A stretch of DNA of 47,474 bases from Candidatus Altimarinota bacterium (GTDB taxonomy: Bacteria; Patescibacteriota; Minisyncoccia; Phycocordibacterales; UBA5272). A program made the position numbers and the translations under genes. Below are positions 8,280 through 16,049 of the stretch, one piece after another. Below the pieces are notes generated by a model, which was given only the letters and a program-made list of their open reading frames with translations, was not told the DNA's origin and searched no databases. The DNA lies in assembly GCA_021734745.1 (NCBI GenBank), contig JAIPIK010000008.1, positions 1-47,474 on the forward strand, read 5' to 3'. Positions within the stretch are counted from its first letter, which is position 1. Each line of letters begins with the position of its first letter.

Positions 8280-9539
8280 ATGGAGAATATTTTACAAGGG
8301 TTAATGTATCCATTTTTATTTTTATCAATGTATTTTCAGATATTTCTCTTAATGTCTTTTTTTGAAAATCGCAAGAAAATAAAAGAGGAAGAATTCTTTG
8401 AAACAGAACATTACCCAACAGTCACAGTTGCTGTGCCGTGTTGGAATGAAGAAAAAACACTTGCGGCAACGTTAGATTCACTCCTGTCCCTTAATTATCC
8501 AAAAGAGAAGCTGTATATTATTGTGGTTGATGATGGTAGTAGAGACGGGACATTTCAAATAGCACAAGAATATGAAAAAAATAATCCACAGCAAATCAAA
8601 GCATTAACAAAATCAAATGGAGGTAAACATACTGCAGTTAACTTAGCTCTAGCACAATCAAAAGCAGATTTATTTGGATGTCTAGATGCAGACTCTTTCG
8701 TATCGCCAGATTCACTTAAAATTATAGTTTCATATTTTAATAAAAATAATAAAGTGATGGCAGTTACACCGTGTATGCATATTCGTAATCCAAAATCTCT
8801 AATTCAGAGAATGCAAGCAATTGAATACTTGATGGGAATTTTTCTAAGAAAGGCATTCGGGCAATTAGATGCTATTCAAGTTACACCTGGACCATTTTCA
8901 ATTTTTCGTAAAAGTGTTTTTGAAACCATAGGAAATTATCGCAAAGCACACAATACCGAAGATTATGAAATTACCCTTCGTATGCATAAGCATCATTTGA
9001 AGATTGCGAACGCTCATAAAGCACTTGTGTATACAATTGGACCAGCCACGGTTAAGGGGTATTTTTTTCAGCGACTTAGATGGGTTCGTGGATTTCTTGA
9101 GAACTCACTAGATTATAAAGAAATATTTTTCAAAAAAGAATATGGTAACTTCGGCATGTTTACTCTACCAGTCGCATTCACTTTTGTTTTTTATGGACTG
9201 TACGTAGCTTTTTTCATGTTGTATATATTTGTTTCCCATTGGGTAGGGGTAGTAGAGAGGTGGCTTGCTGTCGGCATTCATCTAAGGGTTCCGATTTTTG
9301 ATTTATTTTATTTTAGCACCACCACTATTACATTTATTGGTATGGTGATGTTTACCATGTTTCTACTCGTGTTATATATAGCGAACATTCTTACTGATGA
9401 TAAGCAAGAATTTTATCGCAATTTCCCTATATATTTTTTCTTCTATCCTATTTTTATCCCATTTATTCTCGGAAGATCAGTGTTCGACACACTAACTAGT
9501 AGAAAAAATGAGTGGGTGTTGCAGGATAATAAGAAGTAA
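8280..9539 (+). CDS. Membrane family-2 glycosyltransferase (PgaC/cellulose-synthase-like)
   Basis: 419 residues. It begins with a transmembrane segment, continues with a GT-A domain showing VVDDGSRDGT (nucleotide binding), DADSF (DxD-type metal site), TEDYEITLR (catalytic Asp region) and QRLRWVRG (QxxRW of processive enzymes), and ends with about three transmembrane segments. This is the arrangement of poly-N-acetylglucosamine, hyaluronan and cellulose synthases, which extend a polysaccharide from UDP-sugars and pass it through the membrane. The product cannot be read from sequence. No accessory polysaccharide genes are adjacent; the upstream neighbour is a membrane thioredoxin-like protein. 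Confidence 0.85.
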   Translation: MENILQGLMYPFLFLSMYFQIFLLMSFFENRKKIKEEEFFETEHYPTVTVAVPCWNEEKTLAATLDSLLSLNYPKEKLYIIVVDDGSRDGTFQIAQEYEKNNPQQIKALTKSNGGKHTAVNLALAQSKADLFGCLDADSFVSPDSLKIIVSYFNKNNKVMAVTPCMHIRNPKSLIQRMQAIEYLMGIFLRKAFGQLDAIQVTPGPFSIFRKSVFETIGNYRKAHNTEDYEITLRMHKHHLKIANAHKALVYTIGPATVKGYFFQRLRWVRGFLENSLDYKEIFFKKEYGNFGMFTLPVAFTFVFYGLYVAFFMLYIFVSHWVGVVERWLAVGIHLRVPIFDLFYFSTTTITFIGMVMFTMFLLVLYIANILTDDKQEFYRNFPIYFFFYPIFIPFILGRSVFDTLTSRKNEWVLQDNKK

Positions 9540-9617
9540 AAAATGTAATGTTTATTTTACAATGTAGAGATTTTATCGTTTTTATATCATAGCTATTTTG
9601 TGATAGAATTAGAACAT

Positions 9618-9989
9618 ATGGAATTTAAAGAACCACAAAAGCAAACAAGAAATGAGGAGAATGAAGAAACAGGCGAGTGGTTTGTTTTAGGAGATGTGAT
9701 GTTAGATGTAAATAATGCAATGTCCGTTGGTTCAATTAGAGATTTGTTCTATCACACAACATATTTTGGTACTTTTGACGAAACAAAAATTTATGAGACA
9801 AATATAGATACAATTGTTGGCCTAATGGAGGATGTTAAGCATGCAGATAATGAAATGGTTAAAGCTTCAATCTATATAAAAATTGGGGAAAAAATACATG
9901 AATTGCCAAATAAAACTGAATTACAAAAAATGACAGTTACAAAAATAAGAGAACTAATTCTCGTAGAGATGTTTAAAAAAAGTGAATAA
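9618..9989 (+). CDS. Small acidic protein of unknown function upstream of pheS
   Basis: 123 residues from the ATG at 9618; a TAGAAT box at 9604-9609 ends 8 nt upstream, which argues against the in-frame GTG at 9600. The protein is soluble, with a charged N-terminus (KEPQKQTRNEENEE) followed by predicted mixed alpha/beta (GEWFVLGDVMLDVNN). I do not recognise a family. It ends 5 bp before pheS, so it probably heads the pheS-pheT transcript. Confidence 0.65.
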   Translation: MEFKEPQKQTRNEENEETGEWFVLGDVMLDVNNAMSVGSIRDLFYHTTYFGTFDETKIYETNIDTIVGLMEDVKHADNEMVKASIYIKIGEKIHELPNKTELQKMTVTKIRELILVEMFKKSE

Positions 9990-9994
9990 ATTAT

Positions 9995-10756
9995 ATGCAA
10001 GGACACATACATCCAATTACACTCTCAATAGTTAAGATATCTGACATTTTTTCTAAGATGGGTTTTGATACCGTAGACGGCCCGGAACTTGAAGATGAGT
10101 GGCATAATTTCGATGCGTTAAATGTTGCAAAAGATCATCCATCTAGAGATATGCAAGATACTTTTTGGATTAAAAATAAAAAAGGAGTAGATAAGTATGG
10201 GGAAGAAACAGGTTATGTGCTTAGAACTCATACGAGTAATATGCAAATTCATACAATGGAAAGGTATGTAAAAGATGATTTAAATTTTCCAATTGCTATT
10301 GCATGTCCAGGAAAAGTTTTTCGTAATGAAGCAACTGATGCAACTCATGAAGCTCAATTTCATCAGATCGAAGGATTTTATGTTGGTAAGGACGCGTCAT
10401 TATCAATGATGGTTGGTGTTATGCAAAAACTATTTTCAGAATTTTTTGAAACAGAAACTGTGATTCGCTTAAGATCGTCATATTTTCCATTTGTGGAACC
10501 GGGAAATGAATTTGATATGCAGTGTTTTAAGTGTAAAGGAAATGGATGTAATATCTGCAAACAAACAGGTTGGATCGAAATTGGAGGAGCAGGAATGGTA
10601 CATCCGAAAGTATTAGAAGCTGGAGGAATTAATCCGAATGAATACAGAGGTTTTGCTTTTGGTTGTGGTATAGACCGCATGCTAATGCTTAAATATGGGA
10701 TTGATGATGTTAGGCTTCTGTATAATGGTGACCTTAGAGTGGTAAATCAATTTTAA
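9995..10756 (+). CDS. pheS: Phenylalanine-tRNA ligase alpha subunit, short form
   Basis: Catalytic subunit that charges tRNA-Phe with phenylalanine, working as a heterotetramer with PheT. At 253 residues it begins at the class II core (GHIHPIT, then GPELEDEWHNFDALN) and lacks the roughly 85-residue N-terminal coiled coil that binds tRNA in typical PheS. Motif 2 (PGKVFRNEATDATHEAQFHQIEG) and motif 3 (GFAFGCGIDRMLMLKYG) are present. Between FPFVEPG and GMVHP there is a four-Cys knuckle, CFKCKGNGCNICK, absent from E. coli PheS but known in other bacterial lineages; it probably binds zinc. pheT follows after 3 bp. Confidence 0.95.
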   Translation: MQGHIHPITLSIVKISDIFSKMGFDTVDGPELEDEWHNFDALNVAKDHPSRDMQDTFWIKNKKGVDKYGEETGYVLRTHTSNMQIHTMERYVKDDLNFPIAIACPGKVFRNEATDATHEAQFHQIEGFYVGKDASLSMMVGVMQKLFSEFFETETVIRLRSSYFPFVEPGNEFDMQCFKCKGNGCNICKQTGWIEIGGAGMVHPKVLEAGGINPNEYRGFAFGCGIDRMLMLKYGIDDVRLLYNGDLRVVNQF

Positions 10757-10759
10757 TAT

Positions 10760-13168
10760 ATGAAATTTTCTAAATCATGGCTACAAGATTATATCGTTGA
10801 AAAACTTCCTGAAGACGGGGTTATTGCTGATACCTTGAACAAGAAGGCTTTTGAAGTTGAGGAAATTTTAAAATTAGACAATGATACTGTTTTTGATATT
10901 AAAGTTCTTCCTAATAGAGCGCATGATGCCCTTGGTCATCACGGAATGGCATATGAACTTTGCTCATGTTTTGGGTATACATTTAATAAGAGTATGGATA
11001 AAAAAACCATTGATTTTATTGATAAGCATATTACCTCACCAAGCGTGGCTATTGATGACGAGTCGTCATGTACAAGATTCATGAGTATTAGAATTGATGG
11101 TGTAGTAGTTGGGGAAAGTCCAGAGTGGTTAAAGAAAAGAATGGAATCCATAGGTCAACGTAGTATTAACAATATAGTGGATGCTACTAATTATGTTCAA
11201 TTCGCACTCAATAAACCGATGCATGCATACGATGTCAGAAGTGTGAAAGGTATACTTCGTGCACGTTTTGCAAAAAGTGGAGAGACATTGAAAACTTTAG
11301 ATGAAAAAGATTTAACATTAGATGAAAAGACACTTGTTATTGCTGATGATGAAAAGGTGCTCGGTCTTGCAGGAATAAAAGGTGGTAAATTTAGTGGGAT
11401 TCAATCTGACACAACTAGTATTTTATTAGAAAGTGCTAACTTCGAGCCAACCTTAATTCGTAAAACATCTCAGAAGTATGGACTACACACCGATGCATCT
11501 AAGAGATTTGAAAACGGTATTGCTAACTCACTTGTTATAGTTGGTTTGTATGCAACAGCTAATCTTATAAAAGATATATGTAAAGATGTACAAGCAAGTG
11601 AACCAACTGATATATATCCTAATAAAGATGTTTCTTATCATGTTGGAATATCTTGTCGTGAACTTAATGATATTTTAGGTACTAAATATACAGCAGAAGA
11701 TATCTCGAAAACTTTAAAGCAAATGTCTCTTCCTTTTGAGATTATTATTCCAGAAAAATACATAAAAGAAACTTACGAAACACTAGTTGGAGCTGTATAT
11801 AAGAATCCTTCAAGCATGAGGCGAGATGCACCAAGAGCCTTTAGTTGTTCGTCACTTATTAGTTATCTTTATAAAGGAATATGGATGCCAAGTATTTCAA
11901 TTGATAAATATGTTTTTTCAAAAAAAATAACAAAAGAGGAACTTTCTTTCGGTGACCTTATTTTTACAAATTCTGGTGAAGGGAAAATTAGACACGAATC
12001 AGAAGAATTCTTGCGTGGTACAAAAGTAAAAGATGGCATTGATCATGTAGGAATGTATTGTGGTAATAATGAAGTTATACATTCGACGAAAGTTCATGGT
12101 GTTGTAACCATAGAATCATTAGATAATTTTGCAAAAGGAAGGGCTGTTGTGGGTTATGGAAGAGTAACAGATTATTTAAACGAAGAAAGATTCGTTGTTC
12201 GTGTTCCATCAGTACGATTAGATATTCGTATTAAAGAAAATCTAGCAGAAGAAATTGGTCGTATCTTAGGATATGAAAAACTATCACCTACTCTCCCACA
12301 GCTTAACCGCGTTGGCATTGTTCACAAGAGAATGTTTTATGAAAATAAAATTAGAGAGATATTATTTGAGCACGGCTTTAGTGAAGTGATGACATATACA
12401 TTTGGAAACAAAGGCGAAGTAGAGTTAGTAAAAGGCCTCGCAGATGATAAAGAAAAGTTGCGTACAAATCTTGGAGATGGATTAGTTCAGTCTATTGCAC
12501 TGAATATATACAATGCTCCAATTTTGGGTCAAAAAACTATTAAAATTTTTGAAATAGGAAATGTTTTTGGAAATGGTTCAGAAGTAAGACATCTTTCACT
12601 TGCAATTGATGATGGTACTAAGAAAAGCAGTTTCACTGAAGAAGTGGATATGATTCTCGCAGAAATTAAAAGAACTTTAAGACTAAACGCGACGGGGGAT
12701 AGTGTCGCGTCGCCCGACCAAACAAAGCTTGGTTTAGGGATTAAAGAGATTGAATACAAAACAATTTCAGTGAAGCCTTACGTAATAGAGTTGGATTTTG
12801 ATGCACTTATTAGTGAGTTACCTGAGTTAGATATTTATGAGGCACCAGTATTTTCAAATTTACCACTAGTTAATTACAAATCAGTCTCATCTTATCCATT
12901 TATTACTCGTGATATTGCTATGTGGGTACCTGATACTATCACATGGGAGGATATCAATTCTCTTTGTGTTGAAGTACAGAATCCTATCGTTACTCGTATT
13001 GATCTTTTTGATACGTTTTCAAAGGAAACAGAAGGTATAAAGAAAACATCTTACGCTTTCCGTTTAGTATTCCAAAGTTATGATAAGACATTAACTGATG
13101 AAGAAGTTAACAAAATGATGGAACCATATTACGAAGTATTTAAAGGTAAAGGATACGAAATACGATAA
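10760..13168 (+). CDS. pheT: Phenylalanine-tRNA ligase beta subunit with an inserted NlpC/P60 domain
   Basis: Beta subunit of PheRS, 802 residues. The EMAP-II-like tRNA-binding domain is missing: the N-terminal helix runs straight into the B1 part. B3/B4, the editing core (ATNYVQFALNKPMHAYD), is at about 105-255. B5 starts at about 293 (CRELNDILGTKYTAEDI) and resumes at ERFVVRVPSVRLDI near 476. In between, at about 330-475, is an extra domain with NlpC/P60 signatures: FSCSSLISYLYKG (Cys363), IDHVGMYCGNNEVIHS (His429 and His441, 12 apart as in Spr). The C-terminal anticodon-binding-like domain begins near SYPFITRDIAMW. A 55-bp palindromic insert encodes residues 642-659. Peptidase activity is inferred, not shown. 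Confidence 0.93.
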   Translation: MKFSKSWLQDYIVEKLPEDGVIADTLNKKAFEVEEILKLDNDTVFDIKVLPNRAHDALGHHGMAYELCSCFGYTFNKSMDKKTIDFIDKHITSPSVAIDDESSCTRFMSIRIDGVVVGESPEWLKKRMESIGQRSINNIVDATNYVQFALNKPMHAYDVRSVKGILRARFAKSGETLKTLDEKDLTLDEKTLVIADDEKVLGLAGIKGGKFSGIQSDTTSILLESANFEPTLIRKTSQKYGLHTDASKRFENGIANSLVIVGLYATANLIKDICKDVQASEPTDIYPNKDVSYHVGISCRELNDILGTKYTAEDISKTLKQMSLPFEIIIPEKYIKETYETLVGAVYKNPSSMRRDAPRAFSCSSLISYLYKGIWMPSISIDKYVFSKKITKEELSFGDLIFTNSGEGKIRHESEEFLRGTKVKDGIDHVGMYCGNNEVIHSTKVHGVVTIESLDNFAKGRAVVGYGRVTDYLNEERFVVRVPSVRLDIRIKENLAEEIGRILGYEKLSPTLPQLNRVGIVHKRMFYENKIREILFEHGFSEVMTYTFGNKGEVELVKGLADDKEKLRTNLGDGLVQSIALNIYNAPILGQKTIKIFEIGNVFGNGSEVRHLSLAIDDGTKKSSFTEEVDMILAEIKRTLRLNATGDSVASPDQTKLGLGIKEIEYKTISVKPYVIELDFDALISELPELDIYEAPVFSNLPLVNYKSVSSYPFITRDIAMWVPDTITWEDINSLCVEVQNPIVTRIDLFDTFSKETEGIKKTSYAFRLVFQSYDKTLTDEEVNKMMEPYYEVFKGKGYEIR
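12683..12737 (+). repeat. 55-bp in-frame palindromic element, pheT copy
   Basis: Outer arms CTAAA/TTTAG enclose a hairpin ACGCGAC/GTCGCGT with loop GGGGGATAGT, the block CGCCCG, and a second hairpin ACCAA/TTGGT. It encodes residues including ASPDQTKLG. The same plan and length occur in murD at 18272-18326 with different but still paired stem bases. It is far more GC-rich than the surrounding gene. Confidence 0.8.
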
Positions 13169-13255
13169 AGTTTTATAAAATAATAAATATTTACATACAC
13201 ATCATCGTGTGTTAGTGTGTATTATAGGCAGTACTACTAAAAAAGGAGAGATATA

Positions 13256-13837
13256 ATGTTGAATAAATTTGATCAGAGATTGATAGATTTTTTCACTATG
13301 ATTTGTTGGTGGACAGAGGTGAAATGGGAAAAGAATAATTTATGTTGGGCATATCATACGAATATCATTGCCCACATATCTTGGTTTTTCTTTTTTACTT
13401 TTGCTTTGATTCAAGTTATGAAAACTGGAAGCCAATTATGGGTATTTTTCTTCTCAATTTTTGTTGCGATTTCTGGCTTCACTCTTTGTTTAAAAGTTAT
13501 CTTTCAAAGAAAAACAATTGACCACTATTTCCTAGTAATTTTTCCTCAAGGATCACCAAACCCGTGTAGGTTTTTGAAGGAAAAGATTTCTGACAGAAAA
13601 GGTTGGGTATATAGTGCATTATTAGTTTACATTGCTTATTTAATTCAAGATGTTTCTAAGTATGCAGAATATGAATCGATGTGGATTTTTTCGTTCTACA
13701 CCACGTTAATCTTTTCTTTCTTCTTCGAGTATTTAATGGCTTGCGACTCAATGCCGCCAGAGGAAAAAGCAAAAAGGAAAGCAAGGGTTGAAGAATGGAA
13801 TGGAAATCTTCAACCAATTCGAATTTCAGGCAATTAG
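13256..13837 (+). CDS. Multi-span membrane protein of unknown function
   Basis: 193 residues with about four hydrophobic segments (HISWFFFFTFALIQV, WVFFFSIFVAISGF, WVYSALLVYIAYLI, WIFSFYTTLIFSFFF), a Trp-rich N-terminal part and a charged C-terminal tail (PPEEKAKRKARVEE). I recognise no family. Unlike most genes here it has a good ribosome-binding site, GGAGAG about 6 nt before the ATG, and its own upstream region of about 85 bp. It ends at a strong terminator, so it is probably a single-gene unit. Confidence 0.75.
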   Translation: MLNKFDQRLIDFFTMICWWTEVKWEKNNLCWAYHTNIIAHISWFFFFTFALIQVMKTGSQLWVFFFSIFVAISGFTLCLKVIFQRKTIDHYFLVIFPQGSPNPCRFLKEKISDRKGWVYSALLVYIAYLIQDVSKYAEYESMWIFSFYTTLIFSFFFEYLMACDSMPPEEKAKRKARVEEWNGNLQPIRISGN

Positions 13838-13847
13838 GTTCATTTGT

Positions 13848-13881
13848 AAGTCGGTCGCGTAATCGCGACCGACTTTTTGTT
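13848..13881 (+). terminator. Rho-independent terminator
   Basis: AAGTCGGTCGCG (13848-13859) and CGCGACCGACTT (13864-13875) form a perfect 12-bp stem with loop TAAT, followed by TTTTG. Confidence 0.9.
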
Positions 13882-13887
13882 TTGTAG

Positions 13888-13893
13888 TATAAT
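13888..13893 (+). promoter_or_regulatory. -10 box TATAAT of a probable leaderless transcript
   Basis: TATAAT lies 6 nt before the ATG at 13900 and just after a terminator. A start point about 7 nt after the box would fall at the ATG itself. No clear -35 hexamer is visible; the terminator occupies that place. Confidence 0.65.
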
Positions 13894-13899
13894 AGAAAT

Positions 13900-14469
13900 A
13901 TGAAGTTACCAGTCCCTTATTACTCACAATTTGTAGATATACAAGACCCATTTTGGATGTTACGAGCATGTGGTGGAACTTGTTTGAAAATGGTCGCTGA
14001 ATATCACCTACCTACCGGTATTCCGAATAGGGAGGGTATTGTAGTTCCAGATATTCTTTCACTATGTAATGAAGCAAAAGAGCGTGGTGGGTATGATATG
14101 CAGAATGGTTGGGTCCATGATTATTTAGTAAATAAAGCAAAGGAATTAGGATTACAAGCTCATAGGTCAGAAGGACTAACTAATATCACTGATGAAATAA
14201 TTGCATCATTGGACGCAGGTAATCCGGTTATAGTTTCTGTTGAAAAAAGAGTGCTTGAGCAAACTCGTTTTCATTTGATCGTTATTGTTGGTTACGAAAA
14301 AGAAGACAATGTATCAGAGTTAGTAGATAGTTTTAAATTAAAATCTAATAGTTGTTTCTATTATCATGAGTCAGAATCAACTGATAAAGAACGTGGGCAG
14401 TATCGTACATGTGATGTGGAAACATTCATGAATTATTGGAGAGGTAAGGCAATTTTTATTTCAAAATAA
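13900..14469 (+). CDS. C39-like papain-fold cysteine peptidase family protein
   Basis: 189 residues. It opens with the family pattern LPVPYYSQ, then ACGGTCLKMVAEY, where Cys24 is the likely nucleophile, and a later FHLIVIVGYE with His125 as the likely base; a SFKLKSN segment corresponds to the region where an Asp/Asn usually completes the triad. This matches the peptidase C39-like group (double-glycine-leader protease fold, also found without transporters). No signal peptide is visible, so it would act in the cytoplasm. It is 4 bp from the downstream YvcK gene. The substrate cannot be inferred. Confidence 0.8.
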   Translation: MKLPVPYYSQFVDIQDPFWMLRACGGTCLKMVAEYHLPTGIPNREGIVVPDILSLCNEAKERGGYDMQNGWVHDYLVNKAKELGLQAHRSEGLTNITDEIIASLDAGNPVIVSVEKRVLEQTRFHLIVIVGYEKEDNVSELVDSFKLKSNSCFYYHESESTDKERGQYRTCDVETFMNYWRGKAIFISK

Positions 14470-14472
14470 TAT

Positions 14473-15447
14473 ATGAAAAAAATTGTAACAATCGGAGGTG
14501 GTACAGGAAGTTATACAGTTTTAAGAGGTTTAAAGAACTATGATGATATAGAAATATCAGCGATAGTTTCTATGGCTGACGATGGTGGCTCTACTGGAGT
14601 ACTAAGAGATGAGCTCGGAGTACTTCCACCAGGGGATGTTAGACAGTGTCTACTGGCTCTTTCTCTGCATGGTGATACTGTGCGAAAGCTTATGGGTTAT
14701 CGCTTTGAAGAAGGAACACTTAAAGGTCACACATTTGGGAATATATTACTTGCCGGTTTGGAAAAGACCGCAGGTTCTTTTGTAAAAGGTGTTGAAATAG
14801 CATCTGATATTTTAAAAATAAGAGGAAGGGTAATTCCAGTAACTGAAGATATAGCTTGTCTTGTAATTACATTAGAAGATGGAACGCAGGTGTTTGGTGA
14901 AAACAATATAAATCATTCAGATATTCAAGCTGTTGGTGTAAAAAAAGTCTCATTTAAGGAGTCAGTTAGAATAAATGAACACGCAAAGCTAGTCATACTT
15001 GAAGCAGATCTTATAGTTCTTGGTCCAGGAAATTTTTATTGTTCTTTAATGCCAAATCTTATTGTTGATGGCTTTAAAGAGGCTATTAAAGAATCAAAAG
15101 CAAAAATAGTGTTGCCAATAAATCTTACAAATAAAAAGGGGCATACGTTATTTTTTGATGCTAGTGATTACTTGAATGAAATTGAAACTATTTTGGACAA
15201 AAAAGTTGACTATATTTTTTGCAATAATGAGTTACCTTCAGATGAGCAAGTTGAGATGTATAAAATGGAAGAAGGGGACGGGGTTATGGTTTTAAATGAT
15301 TTACTTAGCGACGAGAGGTTAATTTCTGTTTCGGTACTTTCTCATGAAATTGTGGAGCAAAATAAAAGTGATAAAGTGGCCAGCGCTCGAAGTTACATTC
15401 GTCATGATAGTACTAAAATAGCAGAAGCAATACATAATTTACTATGA
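14473..15447 (+). CDS. yvcK: YvcK/CofD-family protein (gluconeogenesis factor type)
   Basis: 324 residues. Signature motifs are TIGGGTGSYTVLRGLK at the N-terminus and SMADDGGSTGVLRDELG with LPPGDVRQCLLALS, typical of YvcK rather than of true CofD. In Bacillus, YvcK binds UDP-GlcNAc and is needed for correct cell-wall synthesis on gluconeogenic carbon sources. Here it lies directly upstream of murC and murD, which fits a wall-related role. The stop codon overlaps the start of the next gene by 4 bp (ATGA), so the two are translationally coupled. Confidence 0.9.
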   Translation: MKKIVTIGGGTGSYTVLRGLKNYDDIEISAIVSMADDGGSTGVLRDELGVLPPGDVRQCLLALSLHGDTVRKLMGYRFEEGTLKGHTFGNILLAGLEKTAGSFVKGVEIASDILKIRGRVIPVTEDIACLVITLEDGTQVFGENNINHSDIQAVGVKKVSFKESVRINEHAKLVILEADLIVLGPGNFYCSLMPNLIVDGFKEAIKESKAKIVLPINLTNKKGHTLFFDASDYLNEIETILDKKVDYIFCNNELPSDEQVEMYKMEEGDGVMVLNDLLSDERLISVSVLSHEIVEQNKSDKVASARSYIRHDSTKIAEAIHNLL

Positions 15448-16025
15448 AAATAATTTTTGATTTTGATGATGTAATATTCGACACACAGTCTTTTAAACAG
15501 AAGGTATTTTCAGGGTTAAATTCTTGTGGAGTTGACAGTGAAGTTGTTAAGGGTTTGTACGGTAGTCATCGTAGGTTATTTAACCCAAGTAGTATTTACA
15601 GAGACGTAGTAGTTATTTCAGGTAAAAATATATCAGAAGAAAAAGTCAATGAAGCAATAGATAATCTATTTCAAGATATTGGTAAATATATTGATAAAAG
15701 AATTACTGACATTATATATAGTACTGGCAAAGATAATTGTTTTATTTTAACAGCGGGTGATGAGGATTTTCAGAGATTAAAAATACAAAATTCATTAGAT
15801 AAAAGTGTCATAAATAATGAGCACGTAATTTTTGTTAAAGATAATAAAGACAGCAAAGTAAAAGAAATTTGCGAGAAATATCCTAATGAGTCAATAATTT
15901 TTGTTGATGACAAAAATGAACACATAAATGAAGTTGCAGCTCTTAACCTTAAAAACCTATATCCCATACTTTACAATAAAGACGGTTTCGATATTTTATC
16001 TTCAAAAATAAGAGAATTATCATAA
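15444..16025 (+). CDS. HAD-superfamily hydrolase-like protein
   Basis: 193 residues. Motif I is FDFDDVIFDT (Asp6 nucleophile, Asp8), motif II is ILTAGDEDF, and the acidic motif IV is IIFVDDKNEHINE, giving a Rossmann-like HAD core with an alpha-helical cap between. Most such enzymes are phosphatases of small metabolites; the substrate is not evident. It overlaps the YvcK gene by 4 bp and precedes murC by about 25 bp. Confidence 0.8.
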   Translation: MKIIFDFDDVIFDTQSFKQKVFSGLNSCGVDSEVVKGLYGSHRRLFNPSSIYRDVVVISGKNISEEKVNEAIDNLFQDIGKYIDKRITDIIYSTGKDNCFILTAGDEDFQRLKIQNSLDKSVINNEHVIFVKDNKDSKVKEICEKYPNESIIFVDDKNEHINEVAALNLKNLYPILYNKDGFDILSSKIRELS

Positions 16026-16049
16026 ATGTGATATTATTCTTGTATTATT

